In this document: positions 1 through 12,013 of the stretch, in pieces
Layout of the letters: every line of letters starts with the position of its first letter
Numbering within the stretch: position 1 is the stretch's first letter
Assembly: GCA_028023455.1 (NCBI GenBank)
Contig: JAQFVV010000012.1
Coordinates: 10,764,499 to 10,828,498, forward strand
From: Epiperipatus broadwayi
Lineage: Eukaryota; Onychophora; Udeonychophora; Euonychophora; Peripatidae
Length of the DNA: 64,000 bases
Direction: 5' to 3'
Translations under genes and position numbers: made by a program
Notes under the pieces: generated by a model
Databases searched by the model: none
What the model was told of the DNA's origin: nothing
The model's input: only the letters and a program-made list of their open reading frames with translations

Positions 1-3000
1 AAAAATATATTTTTTGGTCATCAGTGGCTTGTGATACAGAAAGCAGCTTAATCAAGATATTTTTTATTATTCACTCTATACTCAGATGTCATAATGGTCA
101 TTGTTCAAATAATATGTATATATATTTGCAGCAGATAGTGACTTCAGACTGGTAGATCAACTACTTCTGTTAGCTTGTTCAAACAGAAAACCTCACAACA
201 TATATGCCATTTACTATAAGCTTTAGTAAGAGGTAGAGGTGGTAAAAATAAAATATGCTGCTAAAACAGCAATATGTAAGTTAGAGTTATTTGATATTTT
301 ATGGATTTAAACCTGTAATGTTAACAATGAAAATCTTACTATTTTATCAAGAGCAGTAAGCTATTATATATTGCTCAGGTGCAATGATGATCCCACTTTT
401 ATAATTTTCTCAGAATATTAATATAAGGGCAATTAGGCATGCATGATGACTTTCCAAAATCTATGAAGCTAAGTTATAGTATGTTGCTTACTGTAGCAAG
501 GGATAATTACATTCAGAGTTTATCCATACAATACCATGGTTCTTCCATAATCAAAAATGAGCAATACCAACAAATTAATGAAATCAACCTGTAACTATAC
601 TTAAGAATAAATTATATATAGATCTATAATTATGCTACAAAAATTAAACATATTTTAAATTAAGAGTGGATTTTGTAATTACAAAAGTAAATAAAAACTA
701 ATTTAATTTTAATTACTCAAGTGATAAAAGATAGCTTCAAGAGGCAATAGATATGCAGGGTACCTATCAATGTTTATGCACAGACTTAATTGTAAAATGT
801 GTATAATTTGTAACTCTTGCACTTTTGAAACATTGGAGAAAATATTTCTCAGCACTTTCTATGAGAGGAGAAAAAGATAGTAAGTAGGTAAAAAAAAACC
901 TCTTTTCATTATATATAATTTTCTTTTTGTATGTCAATACTTAAGTTGTAGCAGAGGAGAATTTGAAGCATTTGCATTACATATTTAAAAAGATAAAAAA
1001 CTATTAGTTAATTAAAAAGCCATACAATTTACAGAAATATATAATCTGAGATGAAATTGTATAAATTTTGTTTTCTTCTTAATAAATAAATTAAATTATT
1101 AGACCTATTATCAATTTATTCCCATTTTTGTATATGTTTTTCTCCATGATATGTAATTTAATAGTTAAAATTCTTTAGTATTGTGTGATCATCTTAGGTA
1201 TTATGCTAGTTACAACCTGAAAGCAATGACAGGAAATAAATAAATAAAAGTATAGAGGGGTTGACACAACATTTATATAATCCTTCACTCATGAAACTGG
1301 TGCCCTATATACTATTTATCAACATTAAATACAAGTAAAGCTACCTTTAGCAGATCCTTCTTTCCAACCATTTAGGAATTGAAATGTAACCAGTTCTTTG
1401 AAGTAATGATATCATAGAATAATTCTAAACAAAGTGCTTGGCTTAATTATTAGTGACAATTTGTAGTTTTGCTTTAATCTAACTTCAAAGTCAAAAAGTA
1501 TCAATTGAAATTAATTATTCAAGTCATGTTATATTGTAACTAAATAGCTTAACCCAGTCCAAGAACAAATAATCACACATTCCCCTCTCCCATTACACAT
1601 ATACATAGTTGGAGTTAAGTAAATGGAATAAAAATAAAGTAGAAATAAGATTTATAATGAGTAATGTACAAAATGCTTTGATTATATGTGCTAAGTCGAA
1701 GAAAATGATTATATGTAACTACAGGAAAGGTTAGAAAATTAGGGAATGAAAAAATAAAATATGGAAATGGTTAAAAAGTGACATTGATAAAGTGAAAAAA
1801 TTATAAAATATATAATTGATAAATATGCAATGCCCATATCCAAATAAATTTTATATATTGTATTAATAGTTACAAAGATAGGGTTCATAATGAATGAAAA
1901 AAAAAATTAAAACACTAAATTTATGAAATTAGAAACAGCAATATATTTCAAATACTTAAAGAGTTAAGTAAGGGTCATAAATATAAGATTTAATTTTTTA
2001 AGAAGTTGGAAATAAGTTGTCAAAAGTTGAGAAAAAGACAAAACAAATTTGTATATTAAAAGAATTAAAATAATAAGTACAGTAAATTTAGAAAGCAAGC
2101 ACATGAAAAATATGAGCTATTAAAATATAACTCACTATGTATATATATCTGACATGTGATAAGGCAATGGAAAACAAAAAGTTTTTAAAATTATATAGAT
2201 GTTATTCTGATTTTTCATTAGCCTTAAAGATAACTTTTTTTCAAGTTAAAACATATATATGTTCTGCTGTGCAAAATCATTTATGCACATATAGCTATGA
2301 TTTCTACAGAATATGAATAAATTATTAAAAGAATGAATAAAATATAGAATCCCTAGAGTGAATATTTTATTAATAAACTTTATAAAATATATACATATTG
2401 CATAATAAGTACATTTGTATTCAATAAAATACTTTTTTTTATTCTTGGATGTTTAGATATAACCAAATTTATTCTTGTTTTATGATGCACTCAGGTTGAT
2501 TTGTATGAACTATGTCTGAATGTAGATGCTTAATTATGAAAAGATTTTACAATGTAAATTCAAAGATATTGTAGATGTTGTAAGAATCAAAACTTTTACT
2601 AAAATGATATAGAAAAGATTCATAAAGGACATCTCACTTTATGCGAAGATCTTTGATTTCAAATGTTAGCAAAAATATGAAAACAGAAAATGCCATATTA
2701 ATTTTCCAGTTATTGAGAAAAATTGGGAATGCGTTTATTAACAAGTTCATTTTTCAATATATTTATTTATTCATTTTGGATAAGTGTATAAACTGTCCCA
2801 AAGATATCTTAAAGAAATGCAATGCTAATTGATTTCAATAGGAAGATAAGGTTGACAATATAATACATTAAATAGTTACAATTAGATATGGTTTTGAAGT
2901 ATTTCAGAAAAAAGTTTTCTACAGAAGTTGAAAGACAGCATTGCAACATGTCAAATAAATAGAACAATGATCCAATACCCTCTATGTGTGCACATAAGTG

Positions 3001-3995
3001 CTTCACAAGTTGATTTACATAATCACAGCAAAATTAATCTCTAGTATATTATAAACTTTTTTCCTTTTGAAGTTAGAATGCCCGCATTTATTTAAGAGTG
3101 ACTGCTACTTCTGAAATATGTAACAAATTAATTCTTCCACATGGCTGTCAAAGCTAACATGCATGTTAAAAAAATAAAATAAACAAATATAGTGTTAAAA
3201 AATTATGTTCCAAAATATGAGCTATGAATAATAAACCTACATTATCATAATTACTATTACTAATTCAATGACATATTATTCTAAAAATAAATCTATTTTT
3301 ATTACACCTGACTTAATTAATAAAAAAAATGCAAGTTGTCTCAATTTATGAATAAAGTAGCTGAAAGAAAGGAGTCAAAAACTGTACTAATAAACGTTAT
3401 AATTTATTTATAAATAAATAATATAGAATTCATTATTTATAAAATATATTATTTTATTAGTCAATGCTATACCAGGTTATAACTTTGTTTTCTACAATTT
3501 ATTTAAAATATTGACACATTAAATATAAGTATTCAAATGATAAATTGATTAATGATTTATAATTTGATTTTTAAAATTTATTTATTTCAAGGACTGACCA
3601 CTCCAAATAAAATTACATTTAAATGATAAATTGATTATTAAAGATTTGTAATTAGTGAAAACTTCTGCTTATAAAACACAGTTGTTTTAGTATATACTAT
3701 TTGAATGATAATAAATATTACAATTGCTGAAAATAGGTTAAATTAGTGACAGAAGAGGCAGAATCTAGAACAACTTCCATGGACAACAGCTCAATTGTCA
3801 TTTCTGATGCACAAATGACATGTAAATTTTAGGCAAACTCCCAAGTAATAGACCATTTATTTTATTTAAATAAAATTATTTACTATTGAAATAATTTATT
3901 CTTTAAAGTTTAGCTGATAAATAATCAGTTATGTGAAAGTGATGTTTGAACACCAAAGTGACTGACTTAGCACAACTGTTTGATTCAATTGTACC
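1..3995. other. AT-rich 3' flank without recognised genes
   Basis: Searched on both strands. Short frames at 2641-2832 and 3006-2809 overlap antisense, are of chance length and lack coding character. No tRNA boxes, long inverted repeats or LINE motifs were noticed. Confidence 0.6.
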
Positions 3996-4787
3996 CAGAG
4001 ACAGATCAAGCCAAGTGGGGGTTCCAAACGGTAAAAATTTCGGGACCCTCAAACTAAAGTTAGAAAATTCTCATCAAGTTATTAACAAAAAAGTAATCAA
4101 AAATTTCATATTATAACACATTAAATGAATTTATTTAAAAACATATTTTTAACATGAATTTCCATCTTGCTTTATTTCTTGCATATTTGACTATTTTTGC
4201 AATATCAATTCAGCTTAAAATTTCCTCTATATACAGAATGGCCATATTATTTAATTTCTCTTCTCCCATAGTACTTATTAAATAATTTTTTGCACACTTT
4301 AAAACAGAAAATGATTAGATAAGGGAATTGTTAAAAAAAAAATTCAATAATATTTCAACATTCAGAAATGTGCAAGACAAGATATTAAGAAAGAAAATTC
4401 ACTTTTACCTGTTTCCAAACAAAATATAATTTAGAAAAAAATCCTCTGGAGATAAATCAGCTTCAGGAAAACAGCAAAATTTATTTATAATTTTTTCAAA
4501 AGCAGAATATTTAAATCAAATTATTATTTTGAGAGGGGTCAAATTTTTTGTGTAATTAAAAATATATATTTACTTAATTTGGGCCTATTTATGCTATATT
4601 AGTTTCACTCCCTGATATCCAGTTAAAAGTTAGAATCCCACCAAAACTCAAATAAATTCCATTCAAAAGTTTAAATAATACCATGTTATAGATGGGTTGA
4701 TTATATACAAAAAACATACTTTTCCTCAAATCCTAATGAAGACATTTTAAGACCTCGGGGCCCTATGCATCGCTTAATTCGCCTCTG
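3996..4787. mobile_element. Non-autonomous hAT-like element (792 bp)
   Basis: The left end is CAGAGACAGATCAAGC. The right end, read inward on the opposite strand, is CAGAGGCGAATTAAGC: 13 of 16 positions match and both begin with the hAT-typical CAG. Flanking octamers attgtacc and atcatgcc agree at 5 of 8 positions, as expected for an old 8-bp duplication. There is no transposase frame inside. G+C patches at both ends (about 4010-4060 and 4750-4790) stand out from the AT-rich flank. Confidence 0.65.
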
Positions 4788-5199
4788 ATCATGCCCCTCT
4801 TTAATTAAAAACAAACAAGAAATATCTAGCCTTCAAGACCACATTGCAACAATTAAGTTAAACATGAATGCAGATTATATATTCCCACACAAATTCTAAA
4901 TTCTCTCCTCTCATTAGAATTCACATTTCACTTCTTTATGATGTTTAAGTAATTCTATTAATGAGAAAAATTAAAATGTGAGGATACAATAGCAGTTGTT
5001 TTTACATGTAATTATAGCCTGTAAGCTTTATTAAAAACAAAGGCAATACTTTAACTCTTAAAATATTACGTTAACTTATAATGAGTCCTGTTCCAATAAG
5101 GCACTTAGATTAATTTGCGCAGAATGTTGTGAGTAGTCAAATGCATAACATATGTCATATAAATAGTAATTATAACTAATCTGAAAGCAACTTAAATGT

Positions 5200-6780
5200 G
5201 GTTATATTACAAAGCTGCTGAAAATACTTAATAAAAACTCATATAAACTGAAAATAAATGTCATTTATGAAAGTGCACATATATACATATCACTTGAGTA
5301 TACCGCTTAAAAAATTAAGTTAATTATGCATTTGGTCATATTTTCATAAATTTATTTTGTAATATGTGAGAAACCTAATGGTAAATTACAACATTGTGTA
5401 GTTTATAAAATATAAAGCATTTCAAATCCCGTTTATTCTGCCTCCCAAATGGATGTTTTACTTAAACAACTTATCAGTTCTTAAAGTAAAACTGATAGTA
5501 GATTTGAACATATTATTTAAAATTATGAGTTAATAAAAATAAATAAATAATCCAGCTATTTTTTTTCTTTCATGCATTTATGTAGCAAACCATAATAATT
5601 TATTCAGTTATGTATCAAACCACGATATATTTTAAATGTTTCCACAGCATATTTTTCAAAAAACCTGTTGTACAGAAACAGGTCAAATCTTGTAACTAGC
5701 TGGAGACGAATTCATTGTTTGGAAAGCACATTGAACATCAACTAAGTATAAATAGGTCTGAAACAAGAGAGTCCAGCATCGCAACCCAGTCCAGGTAATC
5801 TAATCTACTTTAGACTCCTTATAAAAACAGTATTCCAATGCAGAGAAATTTGATTAAAATTGTTTTCCACCATAATCTGGATATCTATATTTCAGTTTTT
5901 TAAAGTAATTTTCAAAAGCATGTGTCACTAGGCAATAGAAAAACCACACCAGCCAAAATACCCCAAAAATGCAATTGGATCCAGAAACTAACACTGATGT
6001 TTACCAAAATCAGCCAGTGCCTGCCATAATGCCATTAAGAAAGAAATGAGCAGTGCCATAGCAACTACCCAAGACTTAATATTATATCTTTTATAATGTT
6101 ACCAATTTTGCTGTATTTACTCTCTAACATGACCGGTGCCAAGAATTACTATGTTTGGGGGAATTAATGAAGACAACCTGAAATATATTAAAATCATAAC
6201 TGCAGAAAACCATGATTTGTGACTGTTTAAATATTTCATGTGGTAAGATCTTATTTATAGATATTATAAGGCCTTAAAATATATTTTATTACTATTATAT
6301 TTCATAATTTGTATAGTATTAATCATTGCGAGAATATACGTTTTATACATTCAATGTTTATAAATTCTCAAGTAATTTTTTTATTAATCCATTTAGTTTG
6401 CTTGCTTCTCTAATCTTGATTCAAACATGACACTTTTAATGTCTAATATACTTGTTGATATCCACAATTCTGAAAAATCATGCAATCCACTGGGAGAGTA
6501 ATAATTTGTAAATGATAGATCATACATTTAATAAGTTTTCCAAAAATAAATATCTATTTAAAAGGTTTGGCACCTGAAAGTTTCAATTTTTGTTTTATTG
6601 AAACTGAAAAACAAATAAAATATTTTTGAGAGGACTTGTAGTTTTAAATTATCATCATAGATTGATAAATATATCAGAATTGAATCATTTTATTCAAATT
6701 TTATTAACCATTCAACTTTCATCCACATTTTACATTTTATTTGAATCAAAATTCACTGTGCCTATTTGTACATCTTAGGT
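5200..6780 (+). repeat. Direct duplication, copy A (about 1.6 kb)
   Basis: Collinear with 8905-10640 at roughly 75-80% identity by eye. Shared landmarks include atgtggttatattacaaa at the start, gtgagaaacctaat, gtcaaatcttgtaactagct (A) against atcaaatcttgtaactaact (B), taatctaatctactttagac (A), gccagtgcctg, and an end near attcactgtgcctatttgta. The copies have the same orientation and 2.1 kb separates them. No coding frame is conserved between the copies. Confidence 0.8.
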
Positions 6781-7259
6781 TCAAACCCATTTACCATAAC
6801 AAACTTACCATTTTTTGGGCATAACCAATGTTTTGGGCCTGAACATACCTTTTCTACTGTTCAATTTCACTCTTGTACAGACATATTTGCATGACCACAG
6901 TCACATAATGTACTCGATATTAAAGCATGAATACATTTAGCATATTTTGGTACATATATATATAGTAAAGAACAAACAATAAATGTTTGGAATGAGAATT
7001 AAGATTAGCATGTTTATAAATATATATATATACACTAACATTTTATGAAAGAAGTAATAAGCAGGGTAATATTTATTAAATTGGCAGTATTATCATGTTA
7101 TTCTAGAGAATTACATATGAAAGGTTGAGATTGGTGTGTTTAATTAATGATAGTGTAGTATATATATAAATTTGTAAATCTGCAATAAGACTAATCAACA
7201 AGAGAGAAGAATAAGAGAACATTTAGTTTTATACCCTGATGATAACATATTAAAAAAAA

Positions 7260-8403
7260 AGGATAGAAGCACAATTAAATATGGATCCATTGATGCAAGA
7301 ATCAATACAGCTGATGCAATCAGAGCCAATTGTGTAAGAAGCTATTCCAACAATGCCAAAGCCTTCAGAAGAATAACCTAGCACATTTAATAATGAAATG
7401 TTGCATGTATTTATAAAAGAATTTAAAAATAAATTTATAAAAGGAACACATCAGAAATATCAAGCAATATAGCAACAAAAATGTGAAGAATGGCATAAAA
7501 ATAGAAGAAATCTTTGAAGGGACCCATGAAGAAGAAAAAACTAAAGAAGATGCAGATATTGAAAATGTTGGAGAAAATAAAATAAATTTAATGAAAACAT
7601 CACATTCTGAACCAAGAATGGCAATAGAGGAAACTAATGAAGTAATTAAGTTTGAATTTATTTAAAGAACATAAAATAGATTTTTTTTAAAAAGTAACTT
7701 TTATAATGATGCTATTGAAGAGAAAGTACAAATTCAGACATCCATAAAAACAAGTACAAATGTGGAAGAGATTTTACAAGATAAATTCTGCTGCTTGAAT
7801 ATTAAAAAAAAGACCAATGAAGAAAAAGTGAAGAAAATTAAAAATAGAACTGCTCGACATTGTAAAGTTTACAAAATTAAAAGGCTAAATAATATAAGAT
7901 CAAAAAGATTAAAACTTTCTGATAATATGTCGAGTTCAAATCAATGGATTACCTTTGATAGATTGAAAAATTCTATTGGCAATGCATGGAATGAAAAAGA
8001 AAATGGAAAGAAGAAAAATAAAAGATCTACTCCAGGATAAATGGAATATTAGATTTTTCAAGTCATCCGAAATATCTCCATCATTACAGAAATACATGGA
8101 ATTAAAACTTCATTTCAGAAAAATAACAGATAGCTTGTTCTCTGACGACTCTGGATCTATTTTTTTTTTTTTAAAAAAAAAAGATTTTAAAGAGAAATGT
8201 AATTATACCAAAAATAACATTAAAATTATCAAAAAAGGAAATTACCAGTTTACTAGAAAGCAAAAGCAAGTTAATAAAAAAATTAATTAATAATAATTTA
8301 GATGTTTAAAATAACTATAAATCATATGACCAGGATAGTTATTTATTGATTTCTGCAGAGGATGAAAAGAAAAATTTTGAAGTTTTAGATATATTACATT
8401 TCT
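7260..8403 (+). pseudogene. Lys/Glu-rich coding-like sequence, broken (probable processed pseudogene)
   Basis: About 1.1 kb of plus-strand sequence reads like a charged protein once frame shifts are allowed. Frame 7483-7665 carries EEEKTKEDADIENVGENK. Frame 7762-8040 carries KKKTNEEKVKKIKNR and then SSNQWITFDRLKNSIGNAWN. Frame 7976-8290 overlaps it and continues KWNIRFFKSSEISPSLQKYM and ITDSLFSDDSGSIFFF. The break near 8035 and several stops at 7340-7480 and 7665-7760 show it is not intact. There are no obvious introns. Lys- and Glu-rich chance ORFs are common in A-rich DNA, but the DRLKNSIGNAW and SSEISPSLQKYMELK stretches look like real protein. The parent gene was not recognised. It sits between the two arms of a large direct duplication. 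Confidence 0.4.
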
Positions 8404-8904
8404 AGTGATGTATCGGGATTTGGTCATGTACATGACCATGTTGTTATATGATGTTTTGAGTTCTGGCACATTTTGTTCTTTCTCAGTTTACTCACTTGTG
8501 TGAAAGGTTGAGGAAGCAGGATGCAGTTAAAGGTTTTGTTGAATTAGTCAACCTCTCAGACTCAAAAGAGAGGTTTTGTTTTCAAACATTATATTCATCA
8601 GTCACACGGATTCAAAAGGGAGCAAAATATATTTCATTTTTGATATGTTGCAAGTAGCTTAATAAAAGTCAAACTGAGATAATCTTTCTTGTGTCCATGC
8701 CTCGTTAAACATCTTAATGTCCTGTGATGCAATTTTTATAATTCTAGAATTGAAATCATATGCATTTTTTATAGCATTCAATGTCAATAAAACCTTTGTA
8801 CATTATAGACGTATATTTTGTAAAACATCAGTTATAAAAAGTTACACTGTCCCATCTTTAAAAGAGGCAATTTGCAACTATAACAAATCCAAGATCAGTT
8901 TGAA

Positions 8905-10640
8905 TGTGGTTATATTACAAAACTACAGAAAAGGAAATCAATGTTTAGTAAAAACTCATACAGACTAATAAATATACAAACTGCCATTTGTGAATGTATA
9001 TATGTCACTTGAGTAAACTGTCTAAAAAATTAAAAGTTAGTTTATGCATCCATCATATTTTAAAAATTACTTTGTAATACGTGAGAAACCTAATAGTAAA
9101 TTGCTATGTAAAATAAGAAAGAAAAGTAGTCTCAATGCGTGCAAAAGATTTGAATTGCATAGTTTATAAAAATATAAAGCATTTCAAACCCTGTTTAATC
9201 TGCCTTCCAAGTCTAAGTATTATTCAAACAACTTATTAATTCTTAAAGTAAATCTGATGGCAGGTTTGAAAATATTATTTAAAATTATGGGCTAATAAAT
9301 ATTTTATCAAGTTATATTTAAATGTCGGCAATGATTTTTCTTTCTTCCAAAACAGTTAGCTAATGTAAATAAAGAAAAAAAAAATTTTTTTTCTTTTGTT
9401 CATTTGTGTAGTAAATCATAATTAATACAGTTATGCATCATAAAATCATATTATATTTGTAAATTTGTTTCCACAACATATTTTTTAAAAAACAAACATA
9501 TTATTGTACAAAAACAGATCAAATCTTGTAACTAACTGGTGATGAATACATTGTTTGGAAAACACATAGTTGAACATTGAATAGGTATATAGATCTGAAA
9601 AAGCAACTATTCCATTCCAATAAAGTCCAGCATTTCATTCCAGTCCAAGCAATCTAATCTGCTTTAGACTCAATGTAAAAAGCAATGCAGAGAAACCATG
9701 GATTAAAATTGTTTCCCACCATAACCTGGATAGCCATATTTCACTGTTTTTAAAGTATTTTTCAATAATCATTATCAGCCAGTATAATGTTATCTAGCAG
9801 AAAATTACCTACCATGTATTGCTAAGCAACAAAAAAAACACACCAACCAAAATACCCACCAAAAAATGCAATCGGTTCTAGAAATTAGAGCTGTTTGCCA
9901 AAAACCAGCCAGTGCCTGTCATGATAGTGCCCTAAAGGAAGAAATGGACAGTGCCATAAAAACTATTCAAGATCTACTGATGTTATACCTTGTAACATCA
10001 CCAATATTGCTGTACTTACTCACCAATGCCAAAGAAAATAATCATCTTCAGAGGAATTAACAAAGATCGGAAATATATTAAAATAATAGATACAGAAAAC
10101 CATAATTTGTGATTGTTTAAATATTTCATATAGTAAAATCTTATCATTATAGATATTACAAGGCCTTAAACTTAAAAATATCCTTTATTACTATTATATT
10201 TCATATTTTGTATAGTATTAATTATTGAGAAAATATACCCAACAGTTATATATATTCCATGTTAATAAATTATGTTATTTTTCTCCAATCTCAATCCAAA
10301 TGTAACACTTTTAATGTTCAATATACTAATTAATATTCACAATCCTGAGAAATCATGTAATCCACCGAGGGACATGTAGGGATGGCAGTAATAATTTGAA
10401 TATGATGACATACATTAACAAGTTTTTTCAAAAGTAGTTTCATTTTATTGAAAGTGAAAAACAAATAAAATACTTTTGGGAGAACTTGTATTTTTAAATT
10501 ATCATCATCATCATTGATTGGTTAATATTATTATATATTTGAATTGAATTACTTTATTGAAATTTTATTTACTATTCAACTTTCATCCATATTTAATATT
10601 TATTTGAATCAAAACTTACTGTACATATTTGTATAGCTTT
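8905..10640 (+). repeat. Direct duplication, copy B (about 1.7 kb)
   Basis: Second copy of the 5200-6780 block. It is slightly longer because of insertions, for example at 9110-9150 and 9300-9370. A 64-codon ORF at 9866-10060 has no counterpart frame in copy A (stops at the equivalent positions), so it is not taken as a gene. The arrangement could be a segmental duplication, two copies of an undescribed mobile element, or very old long terminal repeats around the 6781-8904 interval. Confidence 0.8.
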
Positions 10641-11296
10641 CAATCCTGATTACGTTACAATACAAATAAAACAAAATGAGAATATATCTTTACTAAAAAC
10701 ACAAGCATAGTACAGAAAAAAATAGCAACATAATTTTATCAGTTTCACAATACTTTTCATTTTGTGCCTTCTTTTATAGTTCCACTGTTTTAATTATTTA
10801 TTATATATATTTCAATAAAGAACAGAATTTATTACAATTAATAATATATAAAGGCAATAAAGATAAAACTGTGGAGGAATCATAATATGTGATTGAACAA
10901 GATTGTAAGAAGAAACTATCAAAGAATGGTTTGGAATATAAAAAAAAAAAGTGTAAACAATAAAATATAACAATAAAGTATATATGTATATTTAAGTAAT
11001 TATGTCTACAATCATCACAGAATGTCTATTAGAACTATGACAATTATAGATTGCATAAGTACAGTTGTGACTTGGTATATATTTATGTATTTACTACTCC
11101 ATCAATAACTACTTTTCTTCTATTTAATTTGCTAGTAAAAGACAACATCTGGAATAGTTCAATTCCTCTTTATACATATATATTAAACATTTCTTCATAA
11201 TATTTTGCTTTCACAAACACATTTCTTAATATTTATAATAAAAATTTTAATATTGGATTGACTAAAAGTACAATTTATATAATTGTAGTTTCAGAT

Positions 11297-12013
11297 GTAA
11301 ATTATAAAGGATTTAAACACAGACTTTTAAACTCCCTACAGCTTATCCATTCTGTCTCATACAACTGATACACATGAACACACATATGTGAAAAAGATAA
11401 ATGATCAATATACATATTTCGTGCTGAACCAGTACTCATCAGTTGGTGCTGATCATTATCTCTCTCACACACATATAATCAGTGCTCTGTTTACATTTAG
11501 ATAGCAAATCTTCAAACTTTAATGGTCAGGCTTCAATCCACACATGAGGTGTCAGAGTGACTTAAAGTCAACATGGGCATGACAATAATATTAGCATCAA
11601 CAAGGGATTTGGATGTTCCATCATCAGATTTTCAATGATATGGATGACTGAAGAGTTGGAGGGTAGAGTAAATTGAAGCTTGTCCATTAAAGTTTAAAGA
11701 TTTTTTTTTTTTCCATGTGTCATAGCTTTGGCCGGGAAGCGAACCCGCTAACCAGGGACAACTGCTTGTAAGGCAGCTGTGCTGACCACTCAACCACCAA
11801 CGCTTGACTAAAGTTTGAAGATTTGTATCTTAATATAAACCAAGCACTGATTATATATGTGTGTGTATGCCATGATCTGGATCAACAGATAAGTGCTGGT
11901 CAAAACACATATACTGAAGATGATTTATCTTATTCACGTTTGTAGTCATGTGTATTGGTTGTATGAAATAGAGTGGATAGCTGAAGGGAGTTTGAAAATA
12001 TCTTATAATTTAC
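11297..12013. mobile_element. Foldback (long inverted repeat) element split by a SINE
   Basis: Left arm 11297-11525 is the inverse of right arm 11809-12013. Shared words (left arm against the right arm read in reverse) include gtaaattataa, aaactccct, ccattctgtctcataca (left) against ccactctatttcataca (right), gtgctgaaccagtactcatc (left) and caaatcttcaaacttta. Arms of about 200 bp with a spacer of about 180 bp (excluding the SINE) and no coding frame indicate a MITE/foldback element. The SINE at 11704-11808 interrupts its right inner arm, so the foldback is the older insertion. Confidence 0.75.
11704..11808 (-). mobile_element. tRNA-derived SINE with poly-A tail
   Basis: On the minus strand the sequence contains an A-box-like TGGTTGAGTGG and a B-box GGTTCGCTTCC in tRNA spacing. 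A 4-bp anticodon stem CTGC/GCAG encloses the 7-base loop CTTACAA (anticodon TAC) and is followed by a long variable region. Partial acceptor pairing TTGG/CCAA is visible. It ends in an A tail (T run at 11701-11712 on the plus strand). Flanks taaagtttaaagattt (11688-11703) and taaagtttgaagattt (11809-11824) form a 16-bp target-site duplication with one mismatch. It is a SINE head, not a functional tRNA gene. Confidence 0.8.

Noticed and set aside
9866-10060. 64-codon ORF in duplication copy B
   Set aside because: The matching region of copy A is interrupted by stops, so the frame is not conserved.
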